A stretch of 16,321 nt of DNA from CBDULX01 sp048550535. GTDB lineage: Bacteria > Pseudomonadota > Gammaproteobacteria > SZUA-229. Each line of letters begins with the position of its first letter. Position 1 is the stretch's first letter. The stretch spans positions 1 to 16,321 of the forward strand of contig JBLYYN010000043.1 of the NCBI GenBank assembly GCA_048550535.1, in the 5' to 3' direction. Shown piece after piece: positions 1-6,018 of this stretch. Under the pieces are notes generated by a model that was not told the DNA's origin, ran no database searches, and was given only the letters and a program-made list of their open reading frames with translations. The position numbers were made by a program, and so were the translations under genes.

Positions 1-981
1 GCGGAAAAAAGCTCGGTGCTGGCTGCTGGGTAGTACACGAACACCGGCGAAAGCGTCGATTACATGGCAGTGGCGCAACAGTGGTGTGAAATAATAATTG
101 TATACCGCCAGCAGGTAGTCGATATCTTCCTTGGGTGGGACAATGTTATGCAAATCGCCCTTGTAGTGACGTTCAGTGGTGCCGATCAGGGTATTGCCCT
201 GCCAGGGCATAACGAATACAGCGCGCTGATCCTGTGGTGTTTCCAGGTAATACACGCCGCCTTGTTGTTGTCCCTCAACAATAATGTGACTACCCAGTAC
301 CAGTTCCGTCTGCAATTGGGAAGTGCTGGGATACACTTTATCCAGTACACCATTAACCCAGGGGCCTGAGGCGTTAATCAGCAGCCGGGCTTTGACCTCA
401 TGTGTGTGATGATCATGTTTATAACTAATACGGCATATATCATTGTCACAGTTGGCCTGGATAAAGTGTGCCTGATAAAAAATATCAGCCCCCAGTGACT
501 GGGCTGATAGCATCACCGATTCAGTTAATTTCTGGTCGTCGGTCTGGGCATCGTAGTACTGAAACACGGCTCGCAGATATTTGGTATTCAAATGATCGAG
601 CTGGTGCCACTGTTGTTTGGGGATGGATTTGAATCTTTTGCCTCCGAACAGGTAATAAAGAGTAAGCCCTAACCGTATCAGCCAGGGCGGACGACGGGTG
701 TGGCTGTACACCGGGATATAAAAGGGCGTTAACTTGACCAGGTGAGGGGCATTTTTCAGCAGTATCTGACGTTCGCGCAAACATTCCCTCACCAGCCTAA
801 ACTGAAAGGATTCCAGGTAACGCAAACCACCATGTATCAGTTTGCTGGATTTTTGAGAGGTGGCCAGTCCGGGTTTGTCATATTGTTCCAGAACCAGCAC
901 GCTGTAACCTCGGGCTGTGGCCGCCTGTGCGCAGGCAGCACCCTGGATGCCGCCACCGATAATGGCCAGATCATAGGTCAT
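1..981 (-). CDS. glpD: Aerobic glycerol-3-phosphate dehydrogenase, N-terminal part (cut by left edge)
   Basis: FAD-dependent enzyme that oxidises sn-glycerol 3-phosphate to dihydroxyacetone phosphate and, in this family, passes electrons to quinone at the inner membrane. The window holds the first 327 residues; the family is usually about 500 long. Seen directly: a Rossmann dinucleotide-binding start (IIGGGIQGAA, residues 7-16), the GlpD hallmark SSKLIHGGLRYLE (about 45-57), RLVRECLRERQILL just after it, LINASGPWVN near 205-214, and LIGTTE near 270. The ATG at 979-981 lies inside the 3' end of the upstream phosphodiesterase gene (11-base overlap) and lacks an obvious ribosome binding site, so translation is probably coupled. 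It is the last visible gene of the minus-strand glycerol module. I see no frameshift. Identity is secure; quinone as the acceptor is family knowledge. Confidence 0.93.
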   Translation of the reverse strand, partial: MTYDLAIIGGGIQGAACAQAATARGYSVLVLEQYDKPGLATSQKSSKLIHGGLRYLESFQFRLVRECLRERQILLKNAPHLVKLTPFYIPVYSHTRRPPWLIRLGLTLYYLFGGKRFKSIPKQQWHQLDHLNTKYLRAVFQYYDAQTDDQKLTESVMLSAQSLGADIFYQAHFIQANCDNDICRISYKHDHHTHEVKARLLINASGPWVNGVLDKVYPSTSQLQTELVLGSHIIVEGQQQGGVYYLETPQDQRAVFVMPWQGNTLIGTTERHYKGDLHNIVPPKEDIDYLLAVYNYYFTPLLRHCHVIDAFAGVRVLPSSQHRAFFR

Positions 982-1729
982 GATTGATGCTATTGAGTGC
1001 CAGCAGAGGATGTTCCAGCAGGGTGCAGATATCTCGGGATTCTATCAGGAGAATATTGAAACTGGCATAGTGTAATGCCAGCTCCGGATCGGTAATATCG
1101 TACACCATCCAGTGCCAGTCACCCGCCAGCGGCTCCTGGTTACTGGGAATCTTTCGATGATTCACAATCAAATAGTCGGGCTTCAGTTGCTGTGCCTGTA
1201 TCAGGCTTTTGTCATCGTATTCATACAATACCCAGCCACAGGGGAAATCTGAATGCTGGCGTACATAGGCGATGGCATCGGCCTCGAAAGATATGATCAC
1301 ACACTGCTGATGAACGATTTCCAGTTGCTTTAACAAGTTAGCCATAACCTGGTCTGTGCCGAAATGCTGCAGACTTTCTTCCTTGATTTCGACAAAGGCA
1401 GAGGCTTTTGGGTACTGCTGTAGTAAACCAATGACATCTGACAATGTGGGTATGTGCTGGTTGAAAAAGGCCAGGGAAAAACGCGCGGGTTCGTGGGCTC
1501 GGATGCTTTCCAGATCCTGCAACGACATCTCTAATAGATTGCCGGTGACTCCTGTGGTTCGCTTGAGTTCGGAGTCGTGGAAAACCACCAACTGGCCATC
1601 GACCGTGCTTTGCACATCGAATTCAATATACTTCGCACCGCACTCAAGTGCAGCTTCCAGTGACACCAGTGTGTTTTCCGGGTAGTGCTCCATTTGCCCC
1701 CGATGGGCGACCAGATGGGGAATGGTCAT
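971..1729 (-). CDS. ugpQ: Cytoplasmic glycerophosphodiester phosphodiesterase (GDPD, UgpQ-like)
   Basis: Hydrolyses glycerophosphodiesters (deacylated phospholipid head groups) to sn-glycerol 3-phosphate plus an alcohol. The 252-residue protein carries the GDPD catalytic set: H9-R10-G11, E18-N19, E36 and D38 in EFDV, and H51-D52, followed by VEIKEE in the middle of the barrel. There is no signal peptide, which points to a cytosolic UgpQ-like enzyme rather than periplasmic GlpQ. The start is preceded by AAGGA about nine bases upstream. It lies 41 bases after the kinase gene and overlaps the GlpD start, so its product can feed directly into the dehydrogenase. The family assignment is secure; the exact substrate range is inferred. 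Confidence 0.9.
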   Translation of the reverse strand: MTIPHLVAHRGQMEHYPENTLVSLEAALECGAKYIEFDVQSTVDGQLVVFHDSELKRTTGVTGNLLEMSLQDLESIRAHEPARFSLAFFNQHIPTLSDVIGLLQQYPKASAFVEIKEESLQHFGTDQVMANLLKQLEIVHQQCVIISFEADAIAYVRQHSDFPCGWVLYEYDDKSLIQAQQLKPDYLIVNHRKIPSNQEPLAGDWHWMVYDITDPELALHYASFNILLIESRDICTLLEHPLLALNSINHDL

Positions 1730-1770
1730 GGACTGTTATCCTTATTTTTTCTTTTAGTTTAGCTGGGATT

Positions 1771-3174
1771 TTAAAGACTGTGTATGGCCTGGTGAAATAC
1801 GGCGTAGCGTTGTTGCAGGCCCGAGTTTGTGACAGGTGAAAAACTTTGGTTATTTTTTGCCTGTGAAAAATCAGTCTGTGACGGCTCACTAGCCAGCCAG
1901 GCGGCCCCCCTGGCAGTAGCTTCTGTCTGATGATATCGCACAACCGGCAACTGGCTCAGGTCGCTAAGTTTCTGGCACAGGCCATCCACACGTGACAGGC
2001 CACCGCTGAGCCAGAGTTGACGGATGGGCTTTAGTTGCTGTAGTTGCCGCAGATTATCCATTAACAGAAAAACGATACTTTCGATGATGGCCACATAGCG
2101 TTCGGGCAGGGAATGGTTCTGGTCATTAATAAAATGGGGAGCAATAGCTTTTTTCCACCAGGGTGAGCCCAGGCCACCCACGGTATTGATGAACAGCGGT
2201 GGATGTTGCAGTTGATCAAGCCAGCCTGGCAACTGCTGGTTCAGGTCTGCCACTGGCCATTGCTGCTGTGCCCAGCTCAATGCCGCTCCGGCTCCGTTAA
2301 CGGTACCTTCGACGAGGTAATGCTGTTCAAACGCATTGCTCACGGCCAGACCACTGAGTAAAGGACTCTCGGGTTCAGGATGCTGGCAGGGACTAAGAAT
2401 AAAGGCCCCGCTACCAATATTGACCAGGGCTGTATCCTCGGCTAATGGTCCATGGGCGTAAATGGCGGCATTCTGGTCGCCGCTGACGCAGCGCAAGGGG
2501 ATGTCATAGTGCTTCAGTCGGCCATAATCGTGGCATACCGGTTTGCATTCTGGCAGGTAAGACTCGGGTATCTGGAACAGATCCATTAAGGTTTTGGACC
2601 AGTTTAGCTGTTCCAGGTCGAACAGCAGGGTGCGCTGGGCATTGCAATGATCAATGCAGTGGTTAGCTTGTTGCAGCAGATGGAACATCAGGTAACTGGC
2701 CAGGGTGCCCAGGCACAGTCTGTGTGCAGTGGCGGCCTGTTGCACTGCCGGCTGATGATTTAATAGCCAGCGGAATTTGCCGGCAGAATAATGGGGAGAC
2801 AGGGGCAGGCCAGTGATCGACTTGATTTGTGAGCACTGGCTGGCAAACTGATCCAGATCCTGCCAGCTGCGTCGGTCTTGCCAGCTGATGGCCGGTGCCA
2901 GTGGTTTACCTGTGATTTTATCCCAGGCCACTACGGTCGAACGTTGAGTGGCCAGTGCACAGGCAGTGGTTTCGGCCAGTTTGTGTTTTGTTAAACTGGC
3001 CAGGACATTTTGCATCGATTGCAGAATTTCATCGGCATCCTGCTCTACTCGGTGTTCATCCAGGCGATGGAGTTGAATCGATTGTTCAGCAGAATCTACG
3101 ATGGCACCCTTAGCATCGAACAGTATGGCTCTAGTGGCATGGCTACCCTGATCTATGGCGAGTATATAAGTCAT
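1771..3174 (-). CDS. glpK: FGGY-family carbohydrate kinase, glycerol kinase-like
   Basis: Predicted ATP-dependent kinase making sn-glycerol 3-phosphate from glycerol. The 467-residue protein shows the FGGY fold start (AIDQG, D7), QRSTVVAWDKITGKPL (77-92), ISWQDRR (96-102), TGLPLSPHYS (121-130), GDQNAA (232-237; D233 is the expected catalytic base), GSGAFIL and the C-terminal LSGGLS region. Compared with E. coli GlpK as I remember it, glycerol contacts R78, W98, Y129 and D233 are kept, but the Glu after the Arg (E. coli E84) is Ser79. It is also shorter than the usual 490-505 residues. It is first in the module with the phosphodiesterase and GlpD, which supports glycerol as substrate. It could instead be a sister FGGY kinase for another small polyol. 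The family is sure; the gene symbol is less so. Confidence 0.78.
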   Translation of the reverse strand: MTYILAIDQGSHATRAILFDAKGAIVDSAEQSIQLHRLDEHRVEQDADEILQSMQNVLASLTKHKLAETTACALATQRSTVVAWDKITGKPLAPAISWQDRRSWQDLDQFASQCSQIKSITGLPLSPHYSAGKFRWLLNHQPAVQQAATAHRLCLGTLASYLMFHLLQQANHCIDHCNAQRTLLFDLEQLNWSKTLMDLFQIPESYLPECKPVCHDYGRLKHYDIPLRCVSGDQNAAIYAHGPLAEDTALVNIGSGAFILSPCQHPEPESPLLSGLAVSNAFEQHYLVEGTVNGAGAALSWAQQQWPVADLNQQLPGWLDQLQHPPLFINTVGGLGSPWWKKAIAPHFINDQNHSLPERYVAIIESIVFLLMDNLRQLQQLKPIRQLWLSGGLSRVDGLCQKLSDLSQLPVVRYHQTEATARGAAWLASEPSQTDFSQAKNNQSFSPVTNSGLQQRYAVFHQAIHSL

Positions 3175-3302
3175 TCAGGCCTGTTCCTGGTTAATTTAAA
3201 GCCTGATGAAACGAGGCCAGGCAATGTGTACTATGGACCTACTTTATAAAATCAGCTGGTGCAGTCAATGACTATTGGCCGCCACAGAGTAACATAGCAA
3301 CC

Positions 3303-5093
3303 ATGATGGAAAAGATCGACGAATATAACTGGGCGTTTATCCTGCAATTGGCCCGTCGCCATAAACGCAACTTGCTACGGGCCAATATGATTGCCATCAT
3401 GGCCGCGCTGATCAGCGCTCCGGTGCCGCTGCTCATGCCTTTGCTGGTGGACGAAGTGTTGCTGGACAAGGCCGCTTATCTGGTGTCCGTGATGAACCGT
3501 GTATTCCCCCAGGCTTGGCACGGCCCGGTGTTATATATCCTTACCATCATGCTGTTCACCATGATGCTGCGTTTTTTTTCCCTGGCCCTGTCAGTCTGGC
3601 AAACCCGTGAATTTACCCTGGTGGCGAAGGACATCACTTTTCGTATCCGGCAAAATCTGTTGCAGCGCATGCAATTTATCTCCATGGCAGAATACGAAGT
3701 CCTGGGCAGTGGTGCGGTGGCCTCCCATCTGGTCACAGATGTTGAAGCCGTAGACAGTTTCATTGGTTCGGCACTGAGCAAATTTGTGGTGGCGGTGCTG
3801 ACCATCATTGGAGTGGCCATCATACTGATGCTCATTCACTGGCAGCTGGCCCTGTTTATTCTGGTGATGAATCCAATGGTGATTTATTTCACCACGGTGC
3901 TGGGAAAAAAAGTCAAACAGCTGAAAAAACATGAAAACTCGGCGTTTGAGTTGTTCCAGCAGTCTTTGAGTGAAACTCTGGATGCTATTCAACAAATTCG
4001 GGCCAGTAATCGGGAGAGACATTACTTACTCAGGGTGATTGATCGGGCCCGGGGGGTAAAAAATCGATCAGCGGCCTTTGGCTGGAAGAGCGATGCTGCC
4101 AATCGCCTGTCTTTTTTTGTGTTTCTAATGGGTTTTGAAGTATTTCGTGCAGTGAGTATGCTGCTGGTAGTGTTTTCTTCACTTAGCATCGGCCAGATGT
4201 TTGCGGTCTATGCCTATCTCTGGTTTATGATGAGCCCGGTGCAGGAAGTGCTGTCCATACAGTACAGTTATTATGCCGCCAACGCGGCGCTGTCCCGCAT
4301 AAATCGGTTGCTGAAGCTGGATCGAGAACCGAAATACCCCCATAACAGCAATCCTTTTGCGGGCAGGCATACAGTGGGCATACGTCTTCAATCCCTGCAC
4401 TTTGCCTATGGTGATGGGGATGAAGTGCTGGCCGATGTGTCGTTGGAGATAAAACCCGGTGAAAAGGTTGCCCTGGTGGGGGCCAGTGGTGGGGGTAAGT
4501 CGACTCTGGTACAGGTCATTTTGGGTATGTATCCACCGAGTCAGGGCCAGCTCTACTTCGATCAGGTACCGGTCACTGAGATCGGTCTGGATGTGGTACG
4601 GGAAAATGTAGCCACGGTGCTGCAGCAACCGGCCCTGTTTAACGACACGGTACGAAATAATTTAAGCCTGGGCCGGGAATTTGATGAGGCCCAGTTGATG
4701 CAGGCCCTGGATATTGCCCAATTGGCTGATCTGGTGGCTGGGTTGCCCGATGGACTGGATACCATCGTCGGTCGCAACGGTGTTCGTTTATCCGGTGGTC
4801 AGCGCCAGAGATTGGCTATTGCCCGTATGTTGCTCACCGATCCCAAAGTGGTCATCCTCGACGAGGCCACTTCAGCTCTGGATACTGAAACCGAGGAGCA
4901 CCTGCATCAAGCTTTACAGGGGTTTCTGAAAAATCGTACTACACTCATTATTGCCCATCGATTGAGTGCCGTTAAGCAGGCCGATCGAGTCTATGTGTTC
5001 GACGGCGGTCGGATCATTGACGAAGGTCGGCACGATGAACTGGTGAGTCGGGACGGCCTGTATCAGCGTCTATATGGCCAGCGGCAGACTTGA
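3303..5093 (+). CDS. MsbA-type ABC exporter (fused membrane and ATPase domains)
   Basis: A half-transporter of 596 residues that should act as a homodimer in the inner membrane. An N-terminal transmembrane domain (about residues 30-315, with hydrophobic stretches near 30-50, 72-95, 155-200 and 275-305) precedes a nucleotide-binding domain. That domain has Walker A GASGGGKST (393-401, K399), signature LSGGQRQR (496-503), Walker B VVILDE (516-521, E521) and the H-loop histidine H552. All ATPase residues are intact. The substrate cannot be read from sequence; lipid, peptide and drug exporters share this layout. Two Met codons begin the frame (3303, 3306) and neither has a strong ribosome binding site. 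It is divergent from the glycerol kinase. A TATAAA at 3245-3250 could be a -10, but no good -35 is visible. Confidence 0.88.
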   Translation: MMEKIDEYNWAFILQLARRHKRNLLRANMIAIMAALISAPVPLLMPLLVDEVLLDKAAYLVSVMNRVFPQAWHGPVLYILTIMLFTMMLRFFSLALSVWQTREFTLVAKDITFRIRQNLLQRMQFISMAEYEVLGSGAVASHLVTDVEAVDSFIGSALSKFVVAVLTIIGVAIILMLIHWQLALFILVMNPMVIYFTTVLGKKVKQLKKHENSAFELFQQSLSETLDAIQQIRASNRERHYLLRVIDRARGVKNRSAAFGWKSDAANRLSFFVFLMGFEVFRAVSMLLVVFSSLSIGQMFAVYAYLWFMMSPVQEVLSIQYSYYAANAALSRINRLLKLDREPKYPHNSNPFAGRHTVGIRLQSLHFAYGDGDEVLADVSLEIKPGEKVALVGASGGGKSTLVQVILGMYPPSQGQLYFDQVPVTEIGLDVVRENVATVLQQPALFNDTVRNNLSLGREFDEAQLMQALDIAQLADLVAGLPDGLDTIVGRNGVRLSGGQRQRLAIARMLLTDPKVVILDEATSALDTETEEHLHQALQGFLKNRTTLIIAHRLSAVKQADRVYVFDGGRIIDEGRHDELVSRDGLYQRLYGQRQT

Positions 5094-5103
5094 TATCGTG
5101 TCA

Positions 5104-5132
5104 TTGACCCATATATTAGTATCTATTAATAC
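5104..5132 (+). promoter_or_regulatory. Probable sigma-70 promoter of the thioredoxin gene
   Basis: TTGACC (5104-5109) is followed after 17 bases by TAATAC (5127-5132), a good match to the sigma-70 consensus with ideal spacing. It lies in an AT-rich gap of 92 bases between the ABC exporter and the thioredoxin. A second -10-like TATACT (5135-5140) lies just downstream and could be used instead. This suggests the thioredoxin is transcribed separately from the exporter. Confidence 0.45.
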
Positions 5133-5185
5133 TGTATACTTGTAGCAATCTGACTATTTTTAATCCTCGACTGCAGGAGACTATT

Positions 5186-5572
5186 GTGGCGACTATAGAA
5201 CTGAATGAATCCAATCTTGAATCCACGGTTAATGACAATAATATTGTTCTCATCGACTTCTGGGCGCCCTGGTGTGGACCTTGCAAGTCTTTTGGCCCTA
5301 TTTATGAAGAAGTATCTGACAAGCATCCGGATATAGTCTTTGCCAAAATCAATACCGAAGAAGAGCAGGCCATTGCGGCTCATTTCCAGATTCGCTCGAT
5401 CCCAACCCTGATGATTTTCCGCGAACAGATTATTATTTTCGCAGAAGCCGGCATGCTGCCGGGCAATGCACTGGAGGAGGTGATTGGCCAGGTCAAGACA
5501 CTGGATATGGATAAGGTGAAAGAAGATATTGCCAAGGCACAGGACGAATCAGAGGCCAATGCCGACTCATAA
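5186..5572 (+). CDS. Thioredoxin-family protein with acidic C-terminal tail
   Basis: Small cytosolic disulfide oxidoreductase of 128 residues. It has the active site WCGPC (29-33; cysteines 30 and 33), the preceding FWAP, and the cis-proline in SIPT (P73), so the catalytic apparatus is complete. The thioredoxin fold ends near residue 105. About 20 further residues are charged and mostly acidic (KEDIAKAQDESEANADS), which housekeeping TrxA lacks. The start is GTG at 5186, chosen because AGGAGA lies five bases upstream; no signal peptide is present. It has a probable promoter of its own and is followed by the repeat island, with the first terminator only at 5966-5997. It may be the main thioredoxin or a secondary one; the window does not decide this. 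Confidence 0.88.
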   Translation: MATIELNESNLESTVNDNNIVLIDFWAPWCGPCKSFGPIYEEVSDKHPDIVFAKINTEEEQAIAAHFQIRSIPTLMIFREQIIIFAEAGMLPGNALEEVIGQVKTLDMDKVKEDIAKAQDESEANADS

Positions 5573-5692
5573 CGTCAGGAAGTAGTCTGATTTTACCGCT
5601 CCTGTACATTTAGGAAACTGCGTCTTTACGGGCTATACATGCCCTCATGAGACACCTGTTCATATAAATCCCTGCAGTCGTGTACATCGCCG

Positions 5693-5758
5693 CTCGGCAA
5701 TTGCTCCTGCATTGCTCTCGGTCTCCGTTCCTGACTCGACTCTCGGTTGCTGCTCCCG
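5693..5758. repeat. Three imperfect 17-base direct repeats, 24-25 base period
   Basis: CTCGG begins at 5693, 5717 and 5742, and each is followed at the same distance by GCTCCTG, GTTCCTG or GCTCCCG (5703, 5727, 5752). The pattern CTCGG-N5-GYTCCYG therefore recurs three times with periods of 24 and 25 bases. The units differ in the middle five bases. Confidence 0.55.
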
Positions 5759-5785
5759 GCGCAACTCTACCTCCCACTTCCATGT

Positions 5786-5820
5786 GGTCGTACCGATTCC
5801 TTCCGTGGAATCGTACCACC
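5786..5820. repeat. Imperfect hairpin with six-base loop
   Basis: GATTCC (5795-5800) pairs with GGAATC (5807-5812) across the loop TTCCGT. The stem continues with GTAC (5790-5793) to GTAC (5813-5816) after a one-base bulge, then GGT to ACC. It lies just inside the left arm of the larger inverted repeat. Confidence 0.5.
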
Positions 5821-5825
5821 TGCAT

Positions 5826-5859
5826 ACCCACAGGGCATAAATACCCAAAGGGCATAAAT
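5826..5859. repeat. Tandem duplication of a 17-base unit
   Basis: ACCCACAGGGCATAAAT (5826-5842) is followed directly by ACCCAAAGGGCATAAAT (5843-5859), identical at 16 of 17 positions. The first ten bases of the unit recur a third time at 5882-5891 (ACCCACAGGG). Two units do not make a CRISPR array: there is no spacer between them. Confidence 0.7.
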
Positions 5860-5902
5860 CCATGTAGGCGTCCTTGCCATAACCCACAGGGAAGTGGGGG
5901 AT

Positions 5903-5930
5903 GCAGATAACGCAAGGAGCAGTTATCTGC
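5903..5930. repeat. Perfect 9-base stem-loop
   Basis: GCAGATAAC (5903-5911) and GTTATCTGC (5922-5930) are exact reverse complements separated by a ten-base loop. No T tract follows on either strand, so it is not an intrinsic terminator. It is the last hairpin before the bidirectional terminator. Confidence 0.6.
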
Positions 5931-5965
5931 CCATGGCACCGCGGCATACTTTACATCCTGTACAT

Positions 5966-5997
5966 AAAAAAGGCCGGTTGGTTAACCGGCCTTTTTT
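5966..5997. terminator. Strong bidirectional intrinsic terminator
   Basis: AAAAAAGGCCGGTT (5966-5979) and AACCGGCCTTTTTT (5984-5997) form a perfect 14-base stem with loop GGTT. The GC-rich core is flanked by A6 on one side and T6 on the other, so it can stop transcription both ways. It lies 21 bases past the adenylate kinase stop, which it should serve on the minus strand. It also blocks plus-strand transcripts arriving from the thioredoxin side. Confidence 0.9.
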
Positions 5998-6018
5998 ATT
6001 ACTGTTGATGAAGAATAA

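Larger units (their letters stand above)
5771..5900. repeat. Long-range inverted repeat (17-base arms)
   Basis: The arm CTCCCACTTCCATGTGG (5771-5787) is matched by the reverse complement of 5884-5900 at 15 of 17 positions. One difference can pair as G-U in plus-strand RNA and one is a true mismatch. The arms enclose about 96 bases that hold a second hairpin and a tandem repeat. The whole could fold as a stem with branched contents. Confidence 0.55.
5573..5965. repeat. Non-coding island of tandem repeats, inverted repeats and hairpins
   Basis: About 390 bases between the thioredoxin stop and a terminator hold no convincing gene. Open frames exist on both strands, but none has a ribosome binding site or a protein-like composition. 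Instead the stretch contains three imperfect 17-base repeats at 24-25 base period (5693-5758), a 17-base inverted repeat pair (5771-5787 with 5884-5900), a hairpin at 5786-5820, two tandem 17-base units (5826-5859), a 9-base perfect stem (5903-5930), and CCTGTACAT at both 5601-5609 and 5957-5965. The sequence style differs from the flanking genes. It could be a miniature repeat element scattered in the genome, the 3' region of the thioredoxin transcript, or a structured RNA. I do not recognise a named family. Confidence 0.6.

Noticed and set aside
3175..3302. GlpR operator or clear promoters between the glycerol kinase and the ABC exporter
   Set aside because: I searched both strands and found no convincing GlpR-type palindrome and no well-spaced -35/-10 pair, only an isolated TATAAA at 3245-3250.
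5826..5859. Possible CRISPR array
   Set aside because: Only two 17-base units, directly abutting with no spacer, and no cas gene in the window.
5610..5947. Minus-strand open frames of 95-109 residues in the repeat island
   Set aside because: Three overlapping frames are open because the repeats lack stops. None has a ribosome binding site, and the translations are rich in Cys, Trp, Arg and Met with no motif. The DNA repeat structure explains the region better.
5601..5965. Insertion sequence with 9-base target duplication
   Set aside because: No transposase and no terminal inverted repeats inside the CCTGTACAT copies. Kept only as a low-interest observation.
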